From contig CAYQOY010000001.1 in assembly GCA_964419275.1 (NCBI GenBank), forward strand, positions 1 through 64,000: a stretch of 64,000 nucleotides of DNA. Reading direction: 5' to 3'. This DNA is from JAKLIN01 sp964419275. GTDB lineage: Archaea > Nanobdellota > Nanobdellia > Pacearchaeales > GW2011-AR1. The position numbers and the translations under genes were made by a program. The notes under the pieces were generated by a model, which worked only from the letters and a program-made list of their open reading frames with translations, had not been told where the DNA came from and did not search any database. Below, piece by piece: positions 17,227-24,141 of the stretch. Positions within the stretch are counted from its first letter, which is position 1. Each line of letters starts with the position of its first letter.

Positions 17227-17424
17227 TTAAAGCTTAGACATATTTAAACTTCTAGAGGTATTATTAAATAGCTCTAAATCGTTATTGTCTCTTGCATTTT
17301 CCATTGATGCGACGATTGCTTTAAACATTTTTTCGCCCCAAACTCCAACACCACATTTGTCACAAAAGTCAATAACACTGTTGTCTGAAATTTCGCTTTT
17401 GCAGTAAATACACTTTTTTGTCAT
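17227..17424 (-). CDS. Small zinc-ribbon protein of unknown function
   Basis: A 65-residue protein with two CxxC pairs (CIYCKSEI and DFCDKCG) that would bind one zinc ion, followed by an acidic helical tail (MENARDNNDLELF). No enzymatic motif is visible. The start is supported by a strong Shine-Dalgarno sequence five bases upstream, which most genes in this window lack. It lies upstream of eL21 on the same strand but is separated from it by 71 bases. Confidence 0.7.
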   Translation of the reverse strand: MTKKCIYCKSEISDNSVIDFCDKCGVGVWGEKMFKAIVASMENARDNNDLELFNNTSRSLNMSKL

Positions 17425-17427
17425 AGT

Positions 17428-17437
17428 CTCCTCCTTT
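17428..17437 (-). promoter_or_regulatory. Strong Shine-Dalgarno site of the zinc-ribbon gene
   Basis: The minus strand reads AAGGAGGAG just before GACT-ATG. This is a near-perfect complement to the 16S 3' end and fixes the start at 17424. It implies a leadered mRNA of some 50 bases, in contrast to the near-leaderless genes around it. Confidence 0.75.
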
Positions 17438-17532
17438 ATTCTGAAACTGTAGCCTCTAAAACCTGTTTTGTTTTTAAAGATTTGTATATCCTAAATAGTA
17501 ACTTTTAAAAAGCAACCCGTTTACTAGAAAAT

Positions 17533-17730
17533 ATGATAATTCCAATAAGATGTTTTAGCTGCGGTAAACCAATCGGCCACTTGTGGGAAGAATATAAAAA
17601 ACGGGTTGAGGCTGGAGAAAAGTCTGGGAAGGTTTTAGATGACCTGGGCTTGGAAAGATACTGCTGCAGATCAATTTTCTTAGGACAAACAGACTTGGTT
17701 AAGCTTGTTGGAAAATTCAAGAAAGTTTAA
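17533..17730 (+). CDS. rpo10: DNA-directed RNA polymerase subunit N (Rpo10)
   Basis: A 65-residue protein with the Rpo10 atypical zinc motif: MIIPIRCFSCGKPIG holds C7 and C10, and GLERYCCR holds the paired C44-C45. The product completes the Rpo3-Rpo11-Rpo10-Rpo12 assembly platform. In most archaea rpo10 follows uS9. Here it is a separate plus-strand gene with its own AT-rich promoter (around 17501-17510), opposite to the zinc-ribbon gene. Confidence 0.96.
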   Translation: MIIPIRCFSCGKPIGHLWEEYKKRVEAGEKSGKVLDDLGLERYCCRSIFLGQTDLVKLVGKFKKV

Positions 17731-17748
17731 GTTTTGATTTTTTAAAAT

Positions 17749-18009
17749 CTAGCTCATTTTCCATCGAGAAATTTTTTTGCAATTTTCACATTTCACTGAT
17801 TTGGTTTTTTTATTTATTCTTATTTCCGGGTTTTTGTGAACATTAAAGCAGTATTTACAAAATAATTTCTTGTTTTCGCCTAGTTTGAGATTATGCTTCA
17901 TTGCAAGAGTTTTTATTTTCTTAACTTGCTCGGAAGTTTTATTTTTTATATTTGAAAAGAATTCTTGAATTTCTTTTACAGCCTCGGTTTTTGATAATGT
18001 TTTTTGCAT
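17749..18009 (-). CDS. rnp4: Ribonuclease P protein component 4 (Rpp21/Rpr2)
   Basis: An 86-residue protein with two N-terminal helices and a zinc ribbon: C51 and C54 in LFCKYCFNVHK, C74 and C77 in SVKCENCKKISR. The basic residues around the second pair are typical of Rpp21. It pairs with Rpp29 on the specificity domain of RNase P RNA and helps 5' processing of tRNA precursors. It lies between rpo10 and the 5S rRNA gene, convergent with rpo10. Confidence 0.85.
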   Translation of the reverse strand: MQKTLSKTEAVKEIQEFFSNIKNKTSEQVKKIKTLAMKHNLKLGENKKLFCKYCFNVHKNPEIRINKKTKSVKCENCKKISRWKMS

Positions 18010-18045
18010 TTGATTTTTAATAGGAAAAATTAAAAAATAAAAAAA

Positions 18046-18162
18046 GGTGAGAGGGCATTACTGTTTCGCACCCTTTTGGGGAACTAACGCAGTAACGTAA
18101 TTGGCTTGACTTCTGAGTTCGGAAAGGGATCAGGTATTGTCCAACTACTGTGGCCTTCTACG
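18046..18162 (-). rRNA. rrf: 5S ribosomal RNA
   Basis: The minus strand carries the conserved 5S loop segment CCGAACTCAGAAGTCAAGCC and the flanking helices, and the two ends (AGAAGGC and GCCCTCT) form helix I with a mismatch. The length, about 117 bases, is right. It stands alone: no 16S or 23S gene is in the window. The ends may be off by a few bases. A TATA-like box for it lies near 18190. Confidence 0.9.
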
Positions 18163-18275
18163 ATTTTTAGATAATCTAGCTGTTTTTAAGGTTTTTGGTA
18201 TGCTTTGTGTTTGAAAATAAAAACTAAGTTTGGAAAAGCTAAGTTTTTTATAATGCCTAAAATATCAAACTTTAC

Positions 18276-18359
18276 GCGGAAATGCCGGAGTGGTCAAACG
18301 GGCTGGATTAAGGCTCCAGTGGCTTAGTGCCTGCGAAGGTTCGATCCCTTCTTTCCGCA
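18276..18359 (+). tRNA. tRNA-Leu, anticodon reads AAG (unusual A34)
   Basis: An 84-base class II tRNA. Acceptor GCGGAAA pairs perfectly with TTTCCGC, discriminator A, D-arm CCG/CGG, anticodon stem CTGGA/TCCAG around the seven-base loop TTAAGGC, variable arm GGC/GCC, T-arm GAAGG TTCGATC CCTTC. The loop places AAG at positions 34-36, for codon CTT. Archaea normally use GAG for this codon box and almost never have A34. A TATA-like TTTTTTATAAT lies about 25 bases upstream of the gene. Confidence 0.88.
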
Positions 18360-18407
18360 TTGAACAATTGAAAGCGGCAAATAAGGTTGAATTATCCAAA
18401 CAAAAAC

Positions 18408-18492
18408 CTTTAAATAATGTTATTTTCAAGACATATTGTATAACTCAATAAACCTGCGAGTTAAACGCGTAAGCAGGAGTTTCGACTTCTGT
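18408..18492 (+). promoter_or_regulatory. Promoter and structured leader of the eL18-uL13-uS9 operon
   Basis: A TATA-like CTTTAAATAAT at 18408-18418 lies about 100 bases upstream of the eL18 ATG, so the mRNA should have a leader of roughly 70 bases. The leader can form CCTGC/GCAGG (18453-18457 with 18473-18477) or a six-pair hairpin AGGAGT-TTCG-ACTTCT (18475-18490). The two share bases 18475-18477 and so exclude each other. This may be an autoregulatory ribosomal-protein leader; that is inference. Confidence 0.4.
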
Positions 18493-18508
18493 AAACATTA
18501 TAAGAAAA

Positions 18509-18877
18509 ATGAAATCAAATACAAAAATAAATGAGCAAACAAGAAAGAAGACTAATCCTGAATTAGTTGGAGCAATTCTTGCTGCAAAGAAAAATGAAGC
18601 TTGGAAAAGAGTTGCTGAAATTCTTTCAAGCCCAAGAAAAAATAAAAGAGAAGAAAATTTAACAAGAATTAATGCTGAAGCTAAAGAGGGAGATGTGATT
18701 GTTATTCCGGGAAAAGTTCTTTCAATGGGAGAATTAAACAAAAAAATCAAAGTTGTCGCACTTAGTTTTTCTAAAGGCGCTGAAGACAAGATATTAAAAG
18801 CAAACTCAACAATCTCAACAATAGTTGATGAAATTAAAAAGAATCCAGCTGCTAAAGCAGTTAAAATTTTAGAATGA
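18509..18877 (+). CDS. rpl18e: Large ribosomal subunit protein eL18
   Basis: A 122-residue eL18: NPELVGAILAAKKNEAWKRV in the N-terminal helix, LTRINAEAKEGDVIVIPGKV and the central LSMGEL motif are conserved. It starts the eL18-uL13-uS9 operon, which in archaea usually continues with rpo10. The reading frame overlaps the uL13 start by four bases. Confidence 0.95.
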   Translation: MKSNTKINEQTRKKTNPELVGAILAAKKNEAWKRVAEILSSPRKNKREENLTRINAEAKEGDVIVIPGKVLSMGELNKKIKVVALSFSKGAEDKILKANSTISTIVDEIKKNPAAKAVKILE

Positions 18878-19266
18878 AAATCATAGATGGGCAAAATGCA
18901 GTTTTAGGAAGAGTTGCTAGCTATGCAGCTAAAGAAGCTCTTAAGGGAGAGGACATCGCAATTGTTAATTGCAAAGATTTGATTATCACTGGAACAAAAA
19001 AATTCATTGAAAAAAGCATCCAAGAAAGAAGAGGAAGAGTCGGATGGAGTAGACAAGGACAAAGATATTCTCGTTCCACTGAAAAAATGGTTAAAACCGC
19101 TATTAGGGGAATGATTCCTAATTATCGATTAGGAAGGGGAAAAATTGCATTTGAAAAAATAAAATGTTATTCTGATGTTCCAAAAGAATTTGAAAACTCT
19201 GAAAAAATTTCTATCGCAAAAGATAAGAAGAAAATCTTTGTTAAAGTTAAGGAGGTTTCTCAATGA
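18874..19266 (+). CDS. rpl13: Large ribosomal subunit protein uL13
   Basis: A 130-residue uL13. IIDGQNAVLGRVASYAAKEA, the IVNCKDLIITG strand, and the conserved basic MVKTAIRGMIPNYRLGRGK are all present. It overlaps eL18 (ATGA) and uS9 (ATGA), so three-gene coupling is likely. An AAGGAGG sequence in its last codons serves as the Shine-Dalgarno site of uS9. Confidence 0.95.
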   Translation: MKIIDGQNAVLGRVASYAAKEALKGEDIAIVNCKDLIITGTKKFIEKSIQERRGRVGWSRQGQRYSRSTEKMVKTAIRGMIPNYRLGRGKIAFEKIKCYSDVPKEFENSEKISIAKDKKKIFVKVKEVSQ

Positions 19267-19676
19267 AATCTGACAAAAGCAAAATAGTTCAATCAGGTAA
19301 AAGAAAAACAGCAGTAGCTAGAGCAGTTATAATCCCGGGAGAGGGCGTAATAAGATTAAACAAAAGAGATTACAAAACATTACCTTTCTTTGACAAATTA
19401 AGAATCGAAGAACCAATAAGAATTGCAAAAGAAATTCTAGGAAATATTAACTTTGATGTTCTTATAACTGTTAGGGGCGGGGGACAGAAAGGACAAATTG
19501 AAGCTGCAAGAATCGCACTTTCTAGGGCAATGGTTGATTTTACAAAATCCAAGGAATTAAAAGAAGCTTTCTTAACTTATGACAGAGGACTTCTTGTTGC
19601 AGATGTTAGAAGAAAAGAAGCTTACAAACCTGGAGACAGTAAGGCTAGAAGTAGAAGACAGAAATCTTATAGATAA
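19263..19676 (+). CDS. rps9: Small ribosomal subunit protein uS9
   Basis: A 137-residue uS9: SGKRKTAVARAVIIPGEGVI at the N-terminus, VRGGGQKGQIEAARIALSRA in the core, and the tail GDSKARSRRQKSYR that reaches the P site. The start is set by the AAGGAGG site nine bases upstream. It ends the operon, and the next gene is convergent. Confidence 0.96.
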   Translation: MKSDKSKIVQSGKRKTAVARAVIIPGEGVIRLNKRDYKTLPFFDKLRIEEPIRIAKEILGNINFDVLITVRGGGQKGQIEAARIALSRAMVDFTKSKELKEAFLTYDRGLLVADVRRKEAYKPGDSKARSRRQKSYR

Positions 19677-19710
19677 TTATATTTTTATTTTGCTAGTTAA
19701 TGCACAAGAA

Positions 19711-20271
19711 TTAATCACAAGTGTACGCACAATTTGGATGATTCAATAATTCTTCAAGACTTAGATGAGAAAGGTAATACGCAACTCCGTCTGCAATTCT
19801 AACAATTCTTGGTTGGCTTCTTAAGTAAAAATTAGGGTCCGGAGTTTTTGTGTAATTTTTTGCTTGAATCTCAGCAAAATGCAAATAAGAAAGATGATGG
19901 ATTAATTCTTTATCATATCCCTCACAAGGTTCTCCGTCAAAATGAACTCCCAAATGGGCTTTTTCAAAGGTCTTTGTTTCTAAAAACTTTCTTATCAGCT
20001 TAGGAGCTTCATATCCTAAATTACAATGCTTATGTTTATACTTTTCATTTATTAAAAGTGCGAATAGATATTCTCCGCCTTGATTCAACCAGTCTAATGC
20101 TCCTTCTCTATCTCTTTTTGTGTGAAATTCTCTAGGAACTCCATCTTCAAAATCATAAGAAAACGCTGCAACAACGATCTCAGGTTTGTCTGGCTGATTT
20201 ACTTTGCCTCGTTGGGCTTCATCTAACCCGCATATCAAATACGAATTTTCTGTTTGAATTTCTTCAATCAT
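19711..20271 (-). CDS. Predicted RNase H-fold protein (DUF3800- or RNase HII-like)
   Basis: A 186-residue protein. LICGLDEAQRGK near residue 15 resembles the first acidic motif of RNase H-like folds (D17, E18; compare GxDEAGRG in RNase HII and DESG in DUF3800). VHFDGEP gives D112, and RIVRIADGVAYYL gives D161 in the position of the DUF3800 AD motif. Three spaced acids fit a two-metal nuclease, but no assignment is certain. It overlaps the recombinase-domain gene by eight bases, so the two are co-translated and may act together. Confidence 0.5.
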   Translation of the reverse strand: MIEEIQTENSYLICGLDEAQRGKVNQPDKPEIVVAAFSYDFEDGVPREFHTKRDREGALDWLNQGGEYLFALLINEKYKHKHCNLGYEAPKLIRKFLETKTFEKAHLGVHFDGEPCEGYDKELIHHLSYLHFAEIQAKNYTKTPDPNFYLRSQPRIVRIADGVAYYLSHLSLEELLNHPNCAYTCD

Positions 20272-20806
20272 TTTGTTTTTCGTTTTTTAATCTTTCAAGT
20301 TTGTTTTGAACATGATTGAATAACGTTGAAGAAATCAAAGCGGGATGATTTCCTTCGTAAATCTGATTGTTGAATTTAACTTTCCCTATATAAGTAAAAT
20401 TAGTAAGTATTTTTTTCAATCCATTGACAGAAAGGTTGTGCCTTTGCGCGAGCTGTCTTAAACTAATATTTTCATTTAGAAATTCCTGGAAGATATCTTC
20501 AATTTCATTTTTGTTTTCTGCTGGAATAAGCTTTTTATCTTCCATTTTATAACCGAATGGAACTCGTGACATTACTTTTCCTTTAGATGCTTGAGAAATC
20601 ATTCCTTTTTTTTGTTTTTCACCAACTCCCGCATATTTTCTAAAGGAGTCTAGAACACTTCCGTTTATTTTCTCTGAGATATACTCTTGGAATTTTTCGG
20701 AATTATTTGGGGAAAAATAATGACAGATGTCACAAAGGTAAACTTGGAACTTTTCTTTGTTTTTTTCAGAATCATGCCCACATTTCACACATCTTTTTCC
20801 ACTCAT
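20264..20806 (-). CDS. Stand-alone serine-recombinase 'Recombinase' domain protein without catalytic domain
   Basis: A 180-residue protein with an N-terminal zinc ribbon (C6, C9, C25, C28) and a C-terminal segment (about residues 75-175) like the Recombinase domain of large serine recombinases: GKVMSRVPFGYKMEDKKLIP, a resolvase-type HTH around LRQLAQRHNLSVNGLKKIL, then FTYIGKVKFNNQIYEGNHPA and LFNHVQNKL. The N-terminal catalytic domain carrying the nucleophilic serine is absent, so it should bind DNA but not cut it alone. Its start overlaps the HAD gene by four bases and its end overlaps the RNase H-like gene by eight. Confidence 0.72.
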   Translation of the reverse strand: MSGKRCVKCGHDSEKNKEKFQVYLCDICHYFSPNNSEKFQEYISEKINGSVLDSFRKYAGVGEKQKKGMISQASKGKVMSRVPFGYKMEDKKLIPAENKNEIEDIFQEFLNENISLRQLAQRHNLSVNGLKKILTNFTYIGKVKFNNQIYEGNHPALISSTLFNHVQNKLERLKNEKQND

Positions 20807-21453
20807 TTGAAACTCACTCCTCGGATAGTTAATTGTTTTATTAAATCTTTATTGTTCTTGAAAAGAATAGATGGAATTCCCAATTTTTTTGCTCCGTTAA
20901 TATTCTCTGGTTTGTCATCTATAAACAAAACTTGATTTTCAGATATTTTTAATTTTTTCAATGTTAATTTGAAAATTTCTGGTTCTGGCTTTCTTGTGCG
21001 AACCTGGCATGAAAAAATTCTTTTTTTAAACAAATGCTTTAAGTGATACTGTTTAGAAAGATATTGCTTGTGAATCTTTCCAAGATTTGAAAGCAAGACT
21101 AAGTTATGTTTTCTTTTCAGTAAAACCAACAATAAAATCAGCTCTTTATTTGGCCAAAAAATAGAATTCCAAGCATTTTTGAAATCTTTATAAGAAACTT
21201 TGTTTACACCCAGTTCAGTTGCAAGGATTTTTAAGTAAACTCTTGGGCTTTTCCCTTTTTCCATCGCGTTGATAAAACTGTTTGTGTTTGAAGAGAGTAT
21301 ATGTGAGATTTTTTTCGCTGGAACATTCAAAATAGGCTCGAGTTTTTCAGCAGCGATTTTCTGATCATAAAAAACAACCACCCCCCCTAAATCAAATATA
21401 AGAGTATTCCTCTTGAACTCATTTGCATTGGAATCACCTCTCTTTAGTTTCAT
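20803..21453 (-). CDS. HAD-superfamily phosphatase-like hydrolase (subfamily IA)
   Basis: A 216-residue HAD protein. Motif I is LIFDLGGVVV with the nucleophile Asp; the second Asp is Gly, as in YihX-like members. VLLSNLGK is motif II, a lysine in QVRTRKPEPEIF is motif III, and VLFIDDKPENINGAKKLG is motif IV. It should hydrolyse a small phosphate ester. It is first in a three-gene operon with the recombinase-domain and RNase H-like genes, an odd combination whose logic is unknown. Confidence 0.8.
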   Translation of the reverse strand: MKLKRGDSNANEFKRNTLIFDLGGVVVFYDQKIAAEKLEPILNVPAKKISHILSSNTNSFINAMEKGKSPRVYLKILATELGVNKVSYKDFKNAWNSIFWPNKELILLLVLLKRKHNLVLLSNLGKIHKQYLSKQYHLKHLFKKRIFSCQVRTRKPEPEIFKLTLKKLKISENQVLFIDDKPENINGAKKLGIPSILFKNNKDLIKQLTIRGVSFK

Positions 21454-21454
21454 T

Positions 21455-21643
21455 TTATTTTTTACGGATATTCTTACTCTTTTCTTTATTTTTTAAATTG
21501 GAATTTTTGAAAAGCTCTCTTTGATTAAGAATCATCAAAACAATTGCTCCGATAATAAATGCCCAATTAACCAAGAATGTTAAAGCAATGCACGCGAGAG
21601 CAATCAAAGAAAAAAAGAAGACTTTTTTATTTCTCAATTGCAT
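21455..21643 (-). CDS. Small two-span membrane protein
   Basis: A 62-residue protein (ATG start at 21643; a TTG at 21661 would add six residues). Two hydrophobic segments, VFFFSLIALACIALTFLV and AFIIGAIVLMIL, are followed by a basic tail. It ends one base before the HAD gene and could be co-transcribed with it. No family recognised. Confidence 0.5.
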   Translation of the reverse strand: MQLRNKKVFFFSLIALACIALTFLVNWAFIIGAIVLMILNQRELFKNSNLKNKEKSKNIRKK

Positions 21644-21708
21644 GATATAATTTAGTTTCAAGGGTTTTTAATTTTTTATTTCAATAAAATCTTCTTATTT
21701 TTTATTTT

Positions 21709-22560
21709 TCAGGTTTTATCCTCGGAATTCAACTTTAAGTCGTCGATTGGGCTTTTAATCTTCTTTAATTCTTCTGAAGAAACATGCGCATAAAGCTGGG
21801 TTGTGCTAAGATTGCTATGCCCTAATAGTTCTTGGATTAATCTTATATCTACTTTATTTTCCAAGAGATGTGTTGCAAAGCTATGCCTTAGCGTGTGGGG
21901 ATGAACATCTTTCTTTATTTTAGCTGCAATTGCTGCTCTTTTGATTATTTTTTGAATGTTTCTTTCTGTAATTTTTCCGTTTCTTCCGCTGAAAAGGTAA
22001 ATCTCTTTTCTTTGTTTTTGATTTTCTGCTTGCTGTTTAAGCTCTTCAATTAAAAATTCCGGGATATTAAACAGCCTATCTTTTCTCCCTTTTGCTTGTC
22101 TAGCATATCCTGTTTTTTCTTCAAAAGATAAATCTGAAACTTTTAGGTTAGTTAGTTCAGATACCCGAAATCCGCATGCGTAAAGTAAACTTACAATTAG
22201 TTTGCTTTTTTTATTAGTTATTAAATCAATAAGTCTCGTGACTTCTTCTTTTGTTAAAACGGGGGGAATCCTCCTTTCTTTTTTTGGACGTTTTATGCCC
22301 TCAGTAATATCCTCTTTTAGCAAATTAGAGTAAGCGTATTTTACTGCAGACAAAAAAACAATTATTGAGGGGGAAGACATATTGGATATCTTAGACGCAA
22401 TAAAGTTCTTAACATCCTGATTTTTGACTTGTTCTGGGTTCTTACTGCAGAAGTCTAGAAGTTCACTGTTCGCTCTTACATAATTCCTAATAGTATGCTC
22501 AGAATTTTTTGAAATCTTAAGCTCTACTTTTAGTTTATCTAAAAATTCTTGCTTGTTCAT
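21709..22560 (-). CDS. xerA: Tyrosine recombinase XerA
   Basis: A 283-residue tyrosine recombinase with a SAM-like N-terminal DNA-binding domain (residues 1-90) and a full catalytic set: R132 in CGFRVSEL, K157 in QAKGRKDR, H222 and R225 in HPHTLRHSFATH, H248 in LLGHSN and the nucleophile Y257 in TQLYAHV. This matches archaeal XerA, which resolves chromosome dimers at a dif site. A TATA-like box (minus strand, 22593-22602) precedes it. It lies 1.5-3 kb from three copies of a 24-bp imperfect palindrome that could be targets. Confidence 0.9.
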   Translation of the reverse strand: MNKQEFLDKLKVELKISKNSEHTIRNYVRANSELLDFCSKNPEQVKNQDVKNFIASKISNMSSPSIIVFLSAVKYAYSNLLKEDITEGIKRPKKERRIPPVLTKEEVTRLIDLITNKKSKLIVSLLYACGFRVSELTNLKVSDLSFEEKTGYARQAKGRKDRLFNIPEFLIEELKQQAENQKQRKEIYLFSGRNGKITERNIQKIIKRAAIAAKIKKDVHPHTLRHSFATHLLENKVDIRLIQELLGHSNLSTTQLYAHVSSEELKKIKSPIDDLKLNSEDKT

Positions 22561-22646
22561 CTGTGCCTCTTTTACCCTAAAATTGTACGAACTTTTTATA
22601 TGTTATGAAATTTCACTTTTCGTATTTTACTTGTTTCAGACGCGGT

Positions 22647-22674
22647 CCAAACAGCTGTTTAAACAGCTGTTTGG
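22647..22674. repeat. 28-bp perfect palindrome made of AAACAGCTGTTT units
   Basis: CCAAACAGCTGTTTAAACAG continues to CTGTTTGG as a perfect 28-base palindrome. It contains two tandem AAACAGCTGTTT units, the same half-site (GSTGTTT, S = G or C) that clusters at 25.6-26.3 kb. It lies between the divergent xerA and RRM genes, about 50 bases beyond the xerA TATA box. It is probably a protein binding site. Confidence 0.7.
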
Positions 22675-22780
22675 CTTTTGATCAACCAATTTATGAATTT
22701 TTCAAAAGGCATAACCTTAAAAATCGTGATTTATTGGAAAATGTAGAATAAGTAAATCTTGTTCTGTAATTAAATAAAAC

Positions 22781-22794
22781 GTAGATTAATCTAC
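22781..22794. promoter_or_regulatory. 14-bp palindrome before the RRM gene
   Basis: GTAGATTAATCTAC is a perfect palindrome ending 12 bases before the ATG at 22807. In DNA it could be an operator; in RNA it would form a hairpin close to the start. Its core AGATTAATCT is identical to that of the palindrome in front of the AbrB antitoxin (13404-13417). Confidence 0.5.
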
Positions 22795-22806
22795 AAGGAT
22801 CGCGAA

Positions 22807-23160
22807 ATGAGTAAGAAACTTTATGTAGGAAACTTGAACTTTAGTATGGATCACCAAAAGCTGAAAGACGCTTTCTCTGAATTCGGAGAAATCGAAGAAG
22901 CTGTGATTATACAAGATAAGTTCTCTGGAAGATCCAAAGGATTCGGTTTCGTAACCTTCAAACAAGATGCAGATGCTGACAAGGCAATTGCTGCAATGAA
23001 TGAAAAAGAAATTGAAGGCAGAAAAATAACTGTAAACGAAGCTAGACCAATGGAAGATAGACCATCTAGACCTCCAAGAAGAGACTTTGGTGGAAGAGGC
23101 GGAAGAGATGGCGGAAGACCAGGTTTTAACAGAGATAGACCCCCTAGAAGATTTAACTAA
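22807..23160 (+). CDS. RRM-type RNA-binding protein with Arg/Gly tail
   Basis: A 117-residue protein with one RRM in residues 3-80: RNP2 is LYVGNLNF and RNP1 is SKGFGFVTF, both intact. The remaining 35 residues are Arg, Gly and Pro rich (RRDFGGRGGRDGG). The layout matches bacterial and plant glycine-rich cold-shock RRM proteins, which act as RNA chaperones. Single-RRM proteins are uncommon in archaea, so transfer from bacteria is plausible. Codon use looks more G/C-rich than the neighbours in the tail. A hairpin terminator follows. Confidence 0.92.
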   Translation: MSKKLYVGNLNFSMDHQKLKDAFSEFGEIEEAVIIQDKFSGRSKGFGFVTFKQDADADKAIAAMNEKEIEGRKITVNEARPMEDRPSRPPRRDFGGRGGRDGGRPGFNRDRPPRRFN

Positions 23161-23178
23161 AATTAATTAGGAAATATC

Positions 23179-23201
23179 TTTAGCTAAAAGCTAAATTTTT
23201 T
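23179..23201 (+). terminator. Hairpin plus T-run terminator after the RRM gene
   Basis: TTTAGCT-AAA-AGCTAAA is a seven-pair stem with a three-base loop directly followed by six T and further T-runs. It ends the RRM transcript before the convergent peptidase gene. Confidence 0.7.
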
Positions 23202-23244
23202 AATTTTTATTTTTTAATTTTAAATAACAAAAGAGAAGAACAAT

Positions 23245-24000
23245 TTATTTGAACTGATTGTTTAGTTCTTCTTCGTTTTCTTTTAAGTAAACTAAAGAAG
23301 ACTTAACAAAAGACTCAAAATCTTTACTTTTTTCATATAACTTGTTAAGTTCTGCTAAAATAAATTTGCCTTTCAGAGTAATATTATCTAAAAAAGAATA
23401 GTAAAGCCGTTCTTTAGGCAAGTTTAGTTCTGAAACTTCTTTGGAAAAAAGAATTCCCGGAGCTATCTCGCTAAGTTTCCAAATTAAATGTGGGTGCTCA
23501 AACTCTTGTTCGTTTACTTCTGGAAAGATCTCTTTTATTTTCTTAAAAAACAAAAAATGTGAAAGTTCGTGCAAAATTACTATTTTTACCTGTTCTTCAT
23601 TCATTTTCCAGTAAAGATCAAAAGTCTGGTATTTTAGATATCTGGGACAAATTGGATTTAAGGTTATTCTAGCCTTAAACTCTGAAAACTCCGGGCTCCA
23701 AGAGGTTTGTATTCTTTCTTGAATCAGCTTCAAGAAATTCTCGTTTACTTCTTTCCAAGCACGAGTATATCTTCCTTTTGCAAGGGCTAGGTCCTTGCTT
23801 CTCTCTTTTTCCTTTTCTTGAAAAAAATCCCAAATTGTTTGAGACTTATTTTTAGAAGATTTTAAGGATTCTATTAATTCAGGATAAGCTCTTTTAATGG
23901 ATTCGTGAAAATGATACTGGGGGTTTACGACTTTTTCTAAAAAAGAGAGATAATCTTTAATATTAGCTATTTCAAAAGTTACCTTTGGAAAGTCCTGCAT
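23245..24000 (-). CDS. Predicted zinc metallopeptidase (HExxH plus downstream E)
   Basis: A 251-residue cytoplasmic protein with HELSH at residues 144-148 (ILHELSHFLFF). A candidate third ligand, E178, lies in WKLSEIAPG. A conserved PICPRYLKY strand precedes the helix, as in gluzincins. No signal peptide or membrane segment is present. The family is not one I can name; a M48- or SprT-like zincin is closest in layout. It starts 40 bases from the first copy of the 24-bp imperfect palindrome, divergent from the M16 peptidase gene. Confidence 0.65.
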   Translation of the reverse strand: MQDFPKVTFEIANIKDYLSFLEKVVNPQYHFHESIKRAYPELIESLKSSKNKSQTIWDFFQEKEKERSKDLALAKGRYTRAWKEVNENFLKLIQERIQTSWSPEFSEFKARITLNPICPRYLKYQTFDLYWKMNEEQVKIVILHELSHFLFFKKIKEIFPEVNEQEFEHPHLIWKLSEIAPGILFSKEVSELNLPKERLYYSFLDNITLKGKFILAELNKLYEKSKDFESFVKSSLVYLKENEEELNNQFK

Positions 24001-24040
24001 ATTATTTTACCTTTTAGAGAAATAAATATTTTTTGGTTGA

Positions 24041-24064
24041 TGTGCACTTAGATTAACTTAGTGA
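24041..24064 (+). repeat. 24-bp imperfect palindrome, copy A
   Basis: TGTGCACTTAGATTAACTTAGTGA. The arms CACTTAG and CTTAGTG pair at six of seven positions around a five-base spacer. The spacer (ATTAA) differs from copies B and C (GTTAG) while the arms are unchanged, as expected of a site recognised through its arms. Flanking sequence is not shared with B and C. Confidence 0.75.
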
Positions 24065-24141
24065 ACACTGTTTTTTTGAGATGAAATTCTTTAGATTTTT
24101 GCCTAAAAATGTCGAGTTCGCATAATGTACGTTGTACGTAC

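Noticed and set aside
18445..18894. 149-residue open frame opposite eL18
   Set aside because: It is the mirror of the ribosomal protein gene and has no independent support.
22561..22806. Classical archaeal dif site beside xerA
   Set aside because: No sequence resembling the published Thermococcales dif arms is seen; the 28-bp palindrome has no central spacer as dif would.
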